Shown: positions 51,223 through 61,980, numbered from the stretch's first letter. The stretch is 64,000 bases of DNA from Ciona savignyi (GCA_000149265.1 CH003310.1:84433-148432); one strand, 5' to 3'. Notes: a model not told the origin generated them from the sequence alone. Numbers and translations are program-made.

Positions 51223-51326
51223 TTGAATCTGTGAAATTGACAGCCCTTCTGAATAGCGGGCGCGTGTTAGAAAGGCACTTGTGGCGCACTCTACTTCGAC
51301 CAAGTATACCAAGGTACTTAAAATAG
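51223..51326 (+). CDS. Isolated exon-like segment, unknown
   Basis: After a good acceptor (GCTATTTCAG) the plus strand reads 33 open codons (ESVKLTALLNSGRVLERHLW, then RTLLRPSIPRYLK) to TAG 324-326, with a possible donor AAG/GTACTT at 51313. The antisense frame is also open. No family is recognised and no partner exon was found, so this is weak. Confidence 0.15.
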
Positions 51327-51902
51327 CCAAACCACAAAACGTCTTTGCAATGTAAAAACGATGGACACTGCGCGATCCTTATTCGCTTACTAATTTGAGC
51401 AATATTGCTAATCGCCAGAAGCACATTTATTTTTTAACCACAACTAACCCATAAATGATTTTTTTCTGAATTTAATTTTAATTTTCTCCGTTTTCGCCAT
51501 TACTGAAGATATATTACTCAACTATAGTAGGCCTAGTACAGCTACAGTTTGAATTTAAGCGAAATTTTAAAATACATCCATCTGCTTAACAAACGTAGAC
51601 CGACGAAATGCGCCGATTTAAATTATCAAGTTTAATATAGTAGTAGCCTATACTCATCTATTAATAAGTAGCCTATACGCTTTCACTGATACGAGCAAGA
51701 AAACAGCACAGCCGATAGCTTGGCCCACAGATGCATTTGCACGGTGTCTTTATCGCTTTTCTGCATTGATTCAAATTCATGTGCTGTAATGTAAAGACTC
51801 AATCCAGTTTTCATGTTGTTTTTCCTTAAAGCTTCGGCTGATCTCGTACTACACTGCCTCCAAACATGCGCTATTAATTGTTCCCTAATCAATAGCATCA
51901 GA

Positions 51903-51970
51903 ATCTAATGGCTGAATGGTTTACGCAATGACTCAAAACTAATAAAGCGGTTATTTGTTTGCTGGGTGAA
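51903..51970 (+). repeat. Decayed SINE family B copy
   Basis: Keeps CTAATGGCTGAATGGTTTACG and AAAGCGGTTATT; the rest is diverged. Confidence 0.4.
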
Positions 51971-52798
51971 GATTCGCTCAATTCTAGTTGCCGGTTGGTC
52001 ATGAATTCGCGTTATGCTGCTACTAATATGCATTCTGCAATGAAATTATTTCAAGAGCCAAATAACTGGCAATGCCAAAAGGGTTAAAACCTCTTAATAA
52101 ACATTAAGTATCAGTTTGAACTCTCAAACGAGTCATAAGAGACTAAAAATAGAATGATGCTTGATCATTTATTAAACGCAATGGCCCTTATATCATACCG
52201 GATGCGACTAAATACTATCTCATCAGCTAATTTAAGGTGGTATTTGACAACCATTTCTTTGGACTAATACAAAAGAGATTACACCAATTCAAGTTTAAAA
52301 TCTATTTATAATGCTTGTTATATTTCACTACAACTTTCCAAAGTACTAGCTCGGCATATTACTACCAATACACAATTTTAATGAGTAAATTGATTTGTGT
52401 TACGTATACTTATAATACACATATATTTGCAGTGTGGACATATTTCACTGTTGTGTATTTACATAAAGAGTAATTGTAACACTTTTAGCTTTTTAAGGAA
52501 ATGAGGTATCCAACTATATACGCAAACAAATCCTAAACTACAGATTCCTTATCAGTCAAGCTATAATGCAAAAATCCATCATAAACGGTCTATTTCTCTA
52601 TATTGGGCCAGCAATAGCAGCATTTTGTTATTTACAAGTTTAATTGTACTATTTACATGTTTGATTGTATTTAATCTATAATACGGTGAAATTTGGTTTG
52701 TTTTAAAGACCGATTTTTCCTTGTTACTAGATCGCTTCTTTAAATAAATGAGATAAATACGTAACAGTCCAAGATGTGTTAATAGTTTGTTATAACTC

Positions 52799-52903
52799 TT
52801 ACTTTTATTTCTCTATATCGCTCTCTCTATTTCCACCTTTTCTCTTTTATTCTTTCTTCTATTATTATCATCTCTCCTATTTTCTCTCTCTCACACACAC
52901 GAC
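52799..52903 (+). repeat. Polypyrimidine tract
   Basis: About 105 bases almost entirely of C and T with scattered A (TCTCTATATCGCTCTCTC, TCTTTCTTCTATTATTATC, TTTTCTCTCTCTCACACAC). A simple-sequence region without coding potential. Confidence 0.75.
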
Positions 52904-53124
52904 GATTATTCACTCATAAAACGGTAATGTTGTTTTAATTTGTATTAACAATCAAGTTTATTATCACCAGACGTTAAAAAATGCAGAATGTAACGTAATA
53001 AGCACGTGCCAAAGGCCGTTGGTAAACATACGGGAGCATTAAATTTGTGCTTTGTACCATAGAAAGTTTACAATAGTTTGTTCCCATATCAATAGTTTTA
53101 TTGTCTTAAGATAAGATATTTATG

Positions 53125-53425
53125 TTAATTCTCGTGAATGAGAAAACACAAGGGGGGTTATCACACCAGCAATCGTCAGATAAATCGCGAATTACGTAAG
53201 GAAACGTACTCACACGGGTAACCGTCAGGTTAGATTACCGGAGCTATTGCAGTGTGTTGTGTATGATTAGGACTTTCCTTCAATAAGGTGGAACCTTTAT
53301 TTTACTGGGTTTAAGCAATGCCCCTTAAGTGCCGTGTTCAATAAAAAACATACTGGCAAGCGACTAGTTTCAAACCGGCAACACATCGGCTAAAATTCGA
53401 CCCACTATCCCACTAAGCTATTATG
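53125..53425 (-). repeat. SINE family A copy, diverged
   Basis: Minus-strand copy with the tail first (GTGAATGAGAAAACACAAGG), then GGAGCTATTGCAGTGTGTTG, ACTGGGTTTAAGCAATG and a head remnant (GGCAAGCGACTAGTTTCAAA). It contains an insertion near 53190. Confidence 0.7.
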
Positions 53426-53704
53426 TTAGTAGTTAAGTTCGTTCAAACGCCTTGTAAAATAACACATACGAGGCAGGGCTTCGAACACATGCTTCACCAT
53501 GTCACTTTTAAAGAAATGGTGTGTATAGGAGTGCGCTTCTTATACATTTGGTCACGTCGCCCTTGCCCAATGACATAAATAACCAGCTCTTGATGACTTC
53601 AATCACGCACTTTTTCCACTGACAAATACTCTTCTGGTTACCCATAATACATTACAACACAAACAGCCAAGGTTCTATGGTTCGAACTTTGTCTGAGATA
53701 CAGC

Positions 53705-53815
53705 AGAAGCGAGCGTGTGGCGACTAATTAACGCGACCGAATTGTATTCCTTATTAACCTATATAAAAACAGTCGTGGTGGTGAGCATATCGCGGGAAGC
53801 AAATCTAGCGCGGTA
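53705..53815 (+). repeat. SINE family B copy, diverged
   Basis: GCGTGTGGCGACTAATTAACG ... CTATATAAAAACAGTCGTGG and GGTGAGCATATCGCGGGAAG. The A box is altered and the B box is largely lost. Confidence 0.5.
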
Positions 53816-55564
53816 AAAAGTACAACAGATACGGCAATGGTCATTAGTCTCAGGTTGAAAGTTTAACCCACATAAAAAAATATTAGCGAACATTTAATGC
53901 AATAGCCCCGAATATAATGAATCCACGTATGTTCAGTCTCCGGCATACAAAAGGGTATTTTCGCAAGAATTAATATATTTAAGCTACTATAAGTGAATGG
54001 ACGGATAAACACTGTTCAAAATCCCCTTTGCAGTAAGTGGCGTTCGCAGACAAATAAGTATAGAAGGAAGATCCTGTTACTAATATTACCGAATACACAA
54101 TCACGTCGGAGCACTTTATAATACGGTGCACTTTAAACAAACAAGGAGCTAGACTGCTAAACATTAATATACGTTTACTTAAAGCTTATACCAGCTACAC
54201 GATTCTCAATACTATGCAAATAACCATTTGGCCAAGTTGCGGACCATGTAACCCATTTCATTGACAACACTAATAGAACGGAAATAGGGGCGAAGGAAAG
54301 GGATAAGGCGAATATATTTTATTCAAGTGGGCAGTTTCCCACCTTCCCTCCATTTAGTTTTCTAATTTTACTGGCAATTTCTTCACCGTCGCCCATCATC
54401 AGCTGTATATATAACTTACCGTCTAAACGCAGAAATACAATGCATCATCTTAGTTTTGTCAAATCATACAGCTGGCGTCTACACTTTCCAACTTATTTGT
54501 TTAGTGTTACCGAATTTACTGAAAATAATATCTGTTTCCTCCTATAAAACAGCCCTTAATTTTAACTGTAGCTGTTTAGCAGTAACTCAAATCGCTTTCT
54601 GTACCACGCAAATCAGCAATTGGTAGACCAAGCTAGAACAAAGAGGCTTCTGAGCGTTTATTTTGTCGCATTTGTGATTTGACATCGAAATCCAGGTTTG
54701 GTGTCAGACAATGCGCAAACCTAATGTCTCCAACAAGTGTTTAATTAAAGCGTCGTCGGCGCCATATACTATCACTCCTGCCGGCACATCGGCACCCTAA
54801 TCTAATTAAATACATGCATAAGTCGGAAGGCGCGGATTTTGATCTTAGTTTTTCCGCTCATCGATTTATAACCGTTCCGACATCGCAAACAAAAGATGAA
54901 AATCCAAAAAGATTGTTAAGTGATACCACCTGTAGGTTTACTAAGGGTTATGGATTAAAATAAGAACGATTTAAAGTCGTTCCAAGTATATACACTGGGA
55001 CATCTAATTGTTAAATACCCTGTAGTGTATATTTTGCAATGAACGTATTTGCATAAAACACCTTATTTCTTGTCACCACGAAACTATCGTAAAATTCCCT
55101 AAAAAGATTAATAATTATTACAATCTATAATAAATAAAACTTATAAAAGTAAAACCGCTTAAAAGTCGTTTAAAGTTGGTAGAATATTTAATCGATTAGA
55201 AAAGGTGTTTCGAATAACCTATTAGCATAAAATCTTATTTTCGTGACCCACAAAACTTATTTGGCCTACCTTTACCATCAAACGTTTATTATTGTAAAAT
55301 GCTCATCATATAAAAATGAGCCAATATATCTAGTTCACACACTAATTTGCAACGTGGAGCATAATTTGTTTGTTTGACTGGGGATAACGGACGAAAAGCT
55401 ATTGTATCCTTCCGGTAAATGTTGACCCAACTAATCAGGTAGACAAGCACCAAGTGTTGTGATTGGGATGATGCGTGTTGTTCTGCTGCAATCCAGATTT
55501 CAAACTGTTTACCGCATTTTATGTTGATCGAGGTTAACTTTTGAATATTTTAAAAAGGTTTTGT

Positions 55565-55835
55565 TTTGACTTGGTGGTTAAGTGCATCGCCTTTCAGCCG
55601 AAGGGTTTCAGGTTCTAAACTAGTCGGTAGATAATGAATTTTGTGCTTGGGCAAATACATTTTCTGATATTGCCTTACCTAGAGGAATGTTGGGTTCTAC
55701 CAAATTACGTGAGTCTCAATCATACAAAACGCACTTCAATAGCTCCGATAACCTGACGGTGGAAGCGGGGTATATCTGACGATTGTGTTACACGCTTTTT
55801 TAACCATTCACGGTGATAAAACATAAATATACTAT
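55565..55835 (+). repeat. SINE family A copy
   Basis: Full-length but diverged: GGTGGTTAAGTGCATCGCC head, TTGTGCTTGGGCAAATAC, GGGTTCTACCAAATTACG, AACCTGACGGTGGAAGCGGG and a GATAAAACATAAATATAC tail. Confidence 0.8.
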
Positions 55836-56117
55836 TTCGTGTTTTTACAACTTCCATGCTTATGGTCTTCGCTTTAACCGATTGAGCTAAACATGGGGAA
55901 AATATTGGGCAATCATGACCATCTTTAATCGATAAATAAGCTTTGAAAACTTTGCAACGTGACCGTGGCTTTTGATATAGTCGCACGAAAGGGTAAATTA
56001 AATGTGGAAATACGTTCGGGACGCGCGCTAATGTAACCAGATCGAAAAATATTCTAATGAGTAATCTGTTTCGGATTTTTCGTTGTATAGTATAAATAAA
56101 CCGATATTTTTTACGGG

Positions 56118-56215
56118 ACCATATGTTTCCAACCCATAAGGGCTCGTCACCATTGTCATTTTTGTATAGAACTGGTCTATGTATCGGTCGCGTTAACCAT
56201 TTGACCACGTTACTA
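56118..56215 (-). repeat. SINE family B copy
   Basis: Reverse reading shows ACGTGGTCAAATGGTTAACG, CGACCGATACATAGACC and GAGCCCTTATGGGTTGGAAAC, so both promoter boxes are nearly intact. Confidence 0.7.
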
Positions 56216-56636
56216 TAGAGGTAATTACCCTTATGAGAACAATTGTTTTTCTAGTATAACATTTCTATGTATTATAAAAGCCGTATTTTAAACAACTTTA
56301 CAAGTTAAATATTTTTTTAGCGTAACCGAAATTACTGTTGCGTTAAATATTAGGCTAGCTAATTTTCAACGCCATTTTCCTCGAAATAGTTAAAAATCTA
56401 ATTAGAGTCTTTACCAGTGGTGTTTATTTAAAGCAAACTAGTTAAAAATTCACGGAGATGTTTGCTTGACTGGATATTACTCAGTAAAAAATATAAATAT
56501 GCATTTTTACAGAAGGGCGTGAATCATATTTTTGTCGTGACAATTTTGTTTGGGTGTAGTTTGTAGCTGAAGTAAGATTGGTTTAAGACGTGCTTAAGAA
56601 AATAGAGAATTTTTTCCATCTCGCTTGCCCAGTATT

Positions 56637-56822
56637 TGGGCCGTTAGCTCAATCGGTTGGCACGTCGGTGATATGCAAGCAGCCTGAAGGTTGCATATTC
56701 GAAACCAGCAGCTACCTAAGATAGCCGTATCCTGATAAAGCGGATCAATGTGTTTTATTATAACTGGAATGTAATCTGACGATTCCCCGTGTGTAATCAT
56801 TTCTTCCGTTTTCCCAATCATG
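56637..56822 (+). repeat. SINE with tRNA-Ile-like head and family A tail
   Basis: The head GGCCGTTAGCTCAATCGGTT ... GAAGGTTGCATATTCGAAAC has a better A box (TAGCTCAATCGG) and B box (ATTCGAAACC) than other family A copies and resembles a tRNA-Ile type. It continues into AAAGCGGATCAATGTG and ATCTGACGATTCCCCGTGTG, the family A 3' half. Confidence 0.65.
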
Positions 56823-58154
56823 AAAATAAACGTAAATACTGGAATTGTCCTTCAAAATTTAATACTGCGCAAATGAAAACAACGATTTTCTTAAAATAAA
56901 GCCCAAACGCATTGTTACAATTAAGCTCCGACGAAGAAGGGTAAAATCCAAAAAAATGTTGATGTGTTTCAACCTAGCCAGGCTTTTCGTTCCTTGCTTG
57001 TGCGAGCCACTAATTTGGCTGAGAATTTTTATCGCCGCGATTCAATATTACCCGCGGTGGGGGGGAGTAAGTCTAAAGTGACTAGACAAATAGAAGTAGC
57101 AAAATAAGGTATACACAATTGGATTGTCCGCTTTCCGGCGAAGCCTTCGCACGCTATATGGATTTCAATGCTACGAATGGTTTAACTGTGATGAAACCAT
57201 GGACTACATCTTGCTGGTGGCTCTTGTTATCTGCGGGGGTTGTGATGTTACATTCCATACGTGACAGAGTTGTTTATGGAGTTTTGGGGGAATTTGTTTA
57301 TTCTAGATAATTCTGCACAAGATTTTGGACATTTTAAAAGAAATTAAATGTTTTGGAGAATTCATTTTTATTTAAGACAACTTTGTGAAAACTTTTTTAC
57401 ATTTTAAAAGTAAGTTATTGGTTTAAACGCATATAGTAGTGTCGTTGGCCGTTTTTTGGGGGGTTAAAAAACGAATCATTTTTTAATGCATTTAAACCTC
57501 GCAATCACCTGTGACGTCATAAATTAATATATGACGGCGTGTGCGCTAAATTTTACATCACAATACGAATTGTGACGATCAATGTTTAAAAATTTAGAGA
57601 AATATGAAAAGAATCTTTAATAAGTCCAAACATTAAAAACCCGGATTTCCAATATCGCGTGATTGCTTAAACGCTTCCATAATCCAGGACCACGTCGTAC
57701 AATGGACTTCGCGTGTCTCGAGGCTTAAAATCGAACCGCTGTGAGCCCCCATGCGATGGTCTCGACTGCGGGATCGGATTTATTTATTTCGTCACAATTC
57801 CAAAGAGACAAAGCATCTCGCGACCGCCGGAAAGTCGTAAAACATCAAATTCAGTCGTTCTCACGCAATCTGGCCGCACAGGATTCCATTCCAACTCAAA
57901 ATCGAAGCCTCAATCGAAGAGATTCTCATAAATGTACAGCTCGTAAAATATTTCCACTGTTTTCGTTAAATTTAATTTTTCGTTTCGCCCGCCGGTTTCG
58001 AAACTACGGAAATCGCGGATCAAGTTTTAGACTTGTGTTTAACAATTGCAATTGAATATAATGTGATAGCCGCTCGAATCGATGAAGACCGCTTAATGAC
58101 GTCATTAGTTTTATGACGTTTCTTGTTCTGTAATATCAGATGTTTTTATTTTTA

Positions 58155-58396
58155 CGAGGGTTAGGTTTTGAACGCCTGACGGATTCGTTAACAGCACCTT
58201 TTTTATATAGAAATCCCTGTAAGTATATATAGGTCGCGTTAACCATTCGGCCACACGTCCTTGCACTATTTTTTTAAAATACTATCATGAAGGACTAGAT
58301 TTCGAACCGATGTTGGGCTCGTTTTCAATACCGTTTTGTATGGTATTGGTGTATGTGTCGGTTGTGTTAGCCATTTGGCCACACGACCGTATGCGT
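58155..58396 (-). repeat. Two tandem SINE family B copies
   Basis: Copies at about 58155-58262 and 58290-58396, both minus strand. Each shows the reverse of the head (GCGTTAACCATTCGGCCACA and GTGTTAGCCATTTGGCCACA) and a B-box region (GTTTTGAACGCC and TTTCGAACCG). They lie 28 bases apart. Confidence 0.72.
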
Positions 58397-58959
58397 AATC
58401 TTAGATGTTTATTTCCAAGAAATAAAACTCGGCAATAAAAACTAATTTCACAAAAATAAAGATGCCATTTTATTGGAGACAAATTTGAGCACAAATTTCC
58501 ACTTGGCGAGTTTTACTACTTGGCTAGAACAGCCCGTGTTTAACACAGGTGTGTTTTAACGCACTATTTGCTCGACTGGGTAACTATTAGGCACCAAAGC
58601 GATGTGTGGACGAATAGTAAAGCAATCAACTCATATTAAGCAATTAAAAATGATTTTAAATAAACTGTTAAGCTAATTCGACTGCCCAATATCTGAGAAA
58701 TCCGAAAAAGAATGTGAACAGGAAAAATAATTAAAAAATGCAACCTTTGAGTTGATTAAGATTACAATATATATATATGTGTTATTCTCCAATTTAAAAT
58801 GGATTGGTGTAGGGTCAGACGCTACTTAAAACCGAAATGGGGGTTCGTACGTAAGTTCTATCGAAATATTTTCAAAAAACTACAATAATTGCCGAAAATT
58901 AGGTTTCTATTGAAATATGATAATAAACATAAACGCGTTCTAAACGGCTTGTAATGAAG

Positions 58960-58965
58960 TTTATT
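58960..58965 (-). terminator. Polyadenylation signal of the WD40 gene
   Basis: AATAAA on the minus strand 74 bases beyond the stop at 59039, supporting the proposed last exon. Confidence 0.6.
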
Positions 58966-59038
58966 ACCTCACAAATACATTTCACAGTGGCACTTATGAC
59001 GTTGACAGTTATTAAATTGACAAAACAAGGATCGGTTG

Positions 59039-59137
59039 TTAGAGAAGGGGCTGTTCCTTACGTCCGTCTTCACTCCCCCACCACCATAATCGGACACTGC
59101 TGTCTCGACTGCTGGTTATCAAATACTTGGGAGTGTA
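59039..59137 (-). CDS. WD40 repeat protein, terminal exon
   Basis: Last visible exon of a beta-propeller protein, after CCCGTTTAG. It encodes YTPKYLITSSRDSSVRLWWW, a final WD strand with the expected S-RD-S-VRLW pattern, then GSEDGRKEQPLL and TAA. An internal GTAAGG (59056-59061) could splice out the last eight residues, but the stop and nearby AATAAA favour this end. The gene is 63728-63782, 63201-63330, 62548-62716, 61646-61786, 61247-61328, 60140-60294, 59796-59883, 59039-59137 (all minus). All seven junctions keep frame, giving 305 residues and about seven WD repeats. The exact family is not recognised; such propellers are protein-interaction platforms. Confidence 0.8.
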   Translation of the reverse strand, partial: YTPKYLITSSRDSSVRLWWWGSEDGRKEQPLL

Positions 59138-59309
59138 CTAAACGGGATGGAATAGCGGTAAATAGATTTTTACTCCATGCCAATCGTTTTATATGGATAC
59201 CACGTGTCCACTGCCGAGAAGCCAAGGTTCTCTGTGCGCTCATGCCAATATCGGACTACTATAGCACCAATTCTTATACAGTCTATAAGGCAAATAGAAT
59301 GAGATATTT

Positions 59310-59545
59310 CTGTTTATCCCCGTGAATGCGAAAACCAAGGGGGTTAACACACGGGCAATCGTCAGATCACCTCGCGCCCACTGTCGGGTTACTGGAGCTA
59401 TTTCAGTGTGTTGAATACGATTAAGACATTGCTAAGGTTTAAGTTCAACCTAATTACCCAGTGATTTTAGGCCATCTCCTAGGACACAATCAACTAGCTA
59501 GAGGCAGTTTCGAACGTGCAATCTTTTAGCTGGCAGATAGGACAC
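59310..59545 (-). repeat. SINE family A copy in a WD40 intron
   Basis: Minus copy with the tail (TTTATCCCCGTGAATGCG), GGGTTACTGGAGCTATTTCA, ACCCAGTGATTTTAGGCC and a head remnant (AACTAGCTAGAGGCAGTTTC). Confidence 0.75.
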
Positions 59546-59758
59546 GGCGTGACCAAATACCTGCATATCACGACCACGAGTTTCTAAAGTATGTAGTTGA
59601 AAAATGCTTTTAAAAAATAATCACTGTATAACGACGTAGTAAAAATAATGTCGGGGTCCAGGTGCTGTTATTACTTTTTTTACGTTTTTACGACGATTTT
59701 TATCGAATTCCTGGTTTTAAATTCGACCCACAACCAGCCAAGTTTTATCACCATCATA

Positions 59759-59826
59759 TGACCTTAAGTGACCTTATGACCTATAGTGACCTTACCAGAA
59801 CTCCAGTGACCTCATTCACGTGACCT
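59759..59826 (-). promoter_or_regulatory. Six AGGTCA half-sites across a splice donor
   Basis: On the minus strand AGGTCA occurs at 59821-59826, 59807-59812, 59787-59792, 59777-59782, 59769-59774 and 59759-59764. The last four are direct repeats with spacers 4, 2 and 4. AGGTCA is the nuclear-receptor half-site and DR2/DR4 are known receptor-dimer arrangements. Two lie in coding sequence, where they encode ordinary WD40 residues. Confidence 0.4.
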
Positions 59827-59883
59827 TGCAGAATGCGCACGCACGTCATCGTCACCAGTTCCCATTCCTTGACCAGTTTATCG
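59796..59883 (-). CDS. WD40 repeat protein, exon before last
   Basis: After TCTCATTTCAG it encodes DKLVKEWELVTMTC, completing a WD repeat in which K-EW replaces the usual VW or LW, then ILQGHVNEVTGVL with the GH of the next repeat. The donor is CTG/GTAAGG in phase 0. Confidence 0.85.
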
Positions 59884-60139
59884 CTGAAATGAGAGAACAA
59901 CGTCACGTTTTCGCGTAATGACCCAAAACGGGGAACATTAAAAATAGGGAAGGAGGGAAACTGCACACTACAACTAACTTTATTTTATTGTGCCGTTTCC
60001 CTCCGTTTAAATTCTACCCTCACGTCTCTAATAAAAGAAAACCTGCCGACTTGCTAGCATGTGTGTATCTAATAAATAATACTTGAAAAAAACATAACAT
60101 GCGATAAAAAAATTAGGAAAGGGTATGTCATTAACTCAC

Positions 60140-60294
60140 GCCGACGCTGTGAAAAAACGTCCGCCAGAAAGCGCTATTGAGTTGATTTGTTTATCGTGCG
60201 CTTTGATTGATTCAACCGGTTCACTAGCGCCCTCTATGGACCAGAACATAACCGTTCCATCTCTGTCCCCGCTTGCAATCAAGTTATGCTGACG
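60140..60294 (-). CDS. WD40 repeat protein, internal exon
   Basis: After TCGTTCCAG it encodes RQHNLIASGDRDGTVMFW, a well-formed WD repeat end, then a linker and AHDKQINSIALSGGRFFTAS from the following repeat. The donor is GGC/GTGAGT in phase 2. The following 256-bp intron is the only visible one of this gene without a recognisable repeat. Confidence 0.87.
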
Positions 60295-60435
60295 CTGGAA
60301 CGAAAGAGTTTTTCAAATTAACTTTTGATTAAAAAAGTAAATTTTTTAAGGCAACTTAACTTTTTATATAGGCCTTTTATTTAATAATCCTTTTTGTAGA
60401 CAATGTCTAGCTATTCATAAATTATCTATTAAAAA

Positions 60436-60716
60436 GTCAGGCGGTTAAGTGCGTCGCCTTTCAATCGAAAGGTTGCAGGTGCGTAACTGATCGTTAGCTA
60501 GTCGGTTGTGTCCTTGGGCACGGCACTTTACGGACATTGCCTGAACCCAGCGGATTAATGGGTTCTACCAAATTGAAGGAACGTGTCTATCATATACAAC
60601 ACACTGCAATATCTCCGGTAACCCGACGGTGGGCGCGAGGTGATCTGACGATTGCCTGTGTGTTAACCCCCTTGGTTTTCCCATTCACGTGGATAAACAT
60701 GAATATCCTATTCATA
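60436..60716 (+). repeat. SINE family A, near intact, in a WD40 intron
   Basis: Inserted antisense to the gene. All family blocks are present and close to those at 1067-1370, suggesting recent spread. Contains the same MPEPSGL by-product ORF. Confidence 0.87.
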
Positions 60717-60774
60717 AATATTTAAATTTCAATGTAGACGTGAATATTCTCTTTTATTGATAAATACAAGGTAG

Positions 60775-60970
60775 ATTTAACACACGGGGAAATCGTCAGA
60801 TCACCCCGACCACTGTCGGCTTAGCGGGGATATTGAAGTGTGTTGTGTATAGTCAACTAAACATTTGTATGTTTCCACGGTTTGGGTAGAAGCGTAGAAC
60901 CCATTAATTGCCTAAATTTAGGCGTTATGTGACTTGCCTAAGGACTTAACCAGCTAGCTGCGAACGTTTA
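60775..60970 (-). repeat. SINE family A copy in a WD40 intron
   Basis: Minus copy: AACACACGGGGAAATCGTC, GAAGTGTGTTGTGTATAG, AGAACCCATTAATTGCC and ACCAGCTAGCTGCGAACG. It lies tail-to-tail with the plus copy at 60436-60716. Confidence 0.75.
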
Positions 60971-61022
60971 AATCAAACACTTTTTGGAAAAAAGTTCTGA
61001 TACATAACCAAAGCTAACCGGT

Positions 61023-61180
61023 CGGACCGAATTGCTTAGTGGTTTAATGCGTGGGCTTTTATCCACGGGTTGCAGATTCGAAAATGGTCGCTAGCTAGTC
61101 GGTTGTGTCCTTGGGCAAGGCACTCAACTACATTGCCGGAACCCAGTCGATAAATGAGTTATACTAAAGCTTGATAAGGG
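61023..61180 (+). repeat. SINE family A head, truncated
   Basis: tRNA-like head (TTGCTTAGTGGTTTAATGCG ... GGGTTGCAGATTCGAAAATG) with a good B box, then GTCGCTAGCTAGTCGGTTGT and the CCTTGGGCAAGGCACT block. The 3' half is missing. Confidence 0.72.
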
Positions 61181-61246
61181 CAAGAAAGGCTGATAATTGA
61201 CCCAAGAATCCGTCCAACTCACAAACTCCACATACAACATACTTAC

Positions 61247-61328
61247 CACAAGGGCAGTGACAGGTGCTTTATGTCCAACAAAGGTCTTAACAAGTTCACC
61301 ACTTCCAGAGTTGGTTACATGGATAGTT
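61247..61328 (-). CDS. WD40 repeat protein, internal exon
   Basis: After CTTCATGCAG it encodes TIHVTNSGSGELVKTFVGHK and APVTALV. The position normally held by W of the WD pair is Thr (IHVTN), so this blade is degenerate, but the GH dipeptide and spacing are normal. The donor is GTG/GTAAGT in phase 0. Confidence 0.85.
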
Positions 61329-61404
61329 CTGCATGAAGATTCAATTGAATTTTCCCACCTTGTCCTTATATTACAACAAAGAACTGAATTGTCTGGTCAC
61401 ATAA

Positions 61405-61490
61405 TCTAGTTTAGTTTTAGTTTAATTTATTTTTTGTTTCCACGATGAAAACACGAAGCGGGACTATCGGTAAAAATTTGGAAAACGAAA
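61405..61490 (+). repeat. Interspersed repeat family C, copy 2
   Basis: Second copy of the element at 50394-50468 (TAGTTTTAGTTTAATTT, then CCACGATGAAAACACGAAGC and an A-rich tail), here in a WD40 intron. Confidence 0.6.
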
Positions 61491-61645
61491 AAAAAAACGG
61501 AAAAACGACAGTCGTTAGAACACGTCTAAATCTAACAAATTGTTACCAACTATTTTAAGAGCACAACATCCTGCTGAATAAATAAACGGTATTTTTTAAA
61601 CATGTACTTCATGTACACAAATAAATTCCATCCATCCACACTTAC

Positions 61646-61786
61646 TTGTCCACTCCTCCAGTTATGATGAGCTTATTATGATACGACATGCAGTGAATGG
61701 CGGATGAATGATGAGTTATCACTCGCAGACATTCGTAGGTTCGGATGTCCCACACGCGGATGGTGGAATCGTGGGAGCAAGTTATA
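61646..61786 (-). CDS. WD40 repeat protein, internal exon
   Basis: After CCCCCATAG it encodes ITCSHDSTIRVWDIRTYECL, the best WD repeat end in the gene with the canonical VWD, followed by HHSSAIHCMSYHNKLIITGG and VDK. The donor is AA/GTAAGT, phase 2. Confidence 0.9.
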
Positions 61787-61804
61787 CTATGGGGGGGTTA
61801 GATT

Positions 61805-61975
61805 ATTTAGGATAGGATATTCATGTTTATCCCGTGAATGGAAAAAAACCAAGGGGCTTAACACACGGCCAATCGTCAGATCACCTCGCGCCCACCCTCA
61901 GGTTACCGGAGCGATTGCAGTGTGTTGTGTAGGATATACACGTTTCTTTAATTCGGTAGAACCCAATAATCCGTA
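61805..61975 (-). repeat. SINE family A 3' half in a WD40 intron
   Basis: ATATTCATGTTTATCCCGTG, AGGGGCTTAACACACGGCC, GGTTACCGGAGCGATTGCAG and GGTAGAACCCAATAATCCG. Only the 3' half of the family is present. Confidence 0.75.
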
Positions 61976-61980
61976 ACCGG

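Larger units (their letters stand above)
49861..53124. other. Gene-poor stretch upstream of the GDF1/3-like gene
   Basis: Holds a family C element (50394-50468), family B SINEs (50690-50792 and a decayed one at 51903-51970), an isolated exon-like segment (51223-51326) and a polypyrimidine tract (52799-52903). ORFs at 50569-50886 and 51026-51424 on the minus strand lack domains. Confidence 0.45.
53820..58959. other. Repeat-rich interval 3' of the WD40 gene
   Basis: Apart from SINEs (55565-55835, 56637-56822, 56118-56215, 58155-58396), I see no supported gene. A plus-strand ATG at about 57168 starts a short signal-like stretch (MDYILLVALVICGG) before a stop, without a convincing donor. Two palindromic TGACGTCA motifs lie near 57512 and 58099. 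ORFs around 57.7-58.05 kb have no domains. Confidence 0.45.

Noticed and set aside
57119-57310. 63-codon ORF and an alternative-frame signal-like MDYILLVALVICG
   Set aside because: Neither frame has a convincing donor or a partner exon; the hydrophobic stretch alone is not enough for a gene.
60436-61180. tRNA genes
   Set aside because: The tRNA-like heads have decayed B boxes, cannot be folded into a normal cloverleaf by eye, and continue into SINE bodies.
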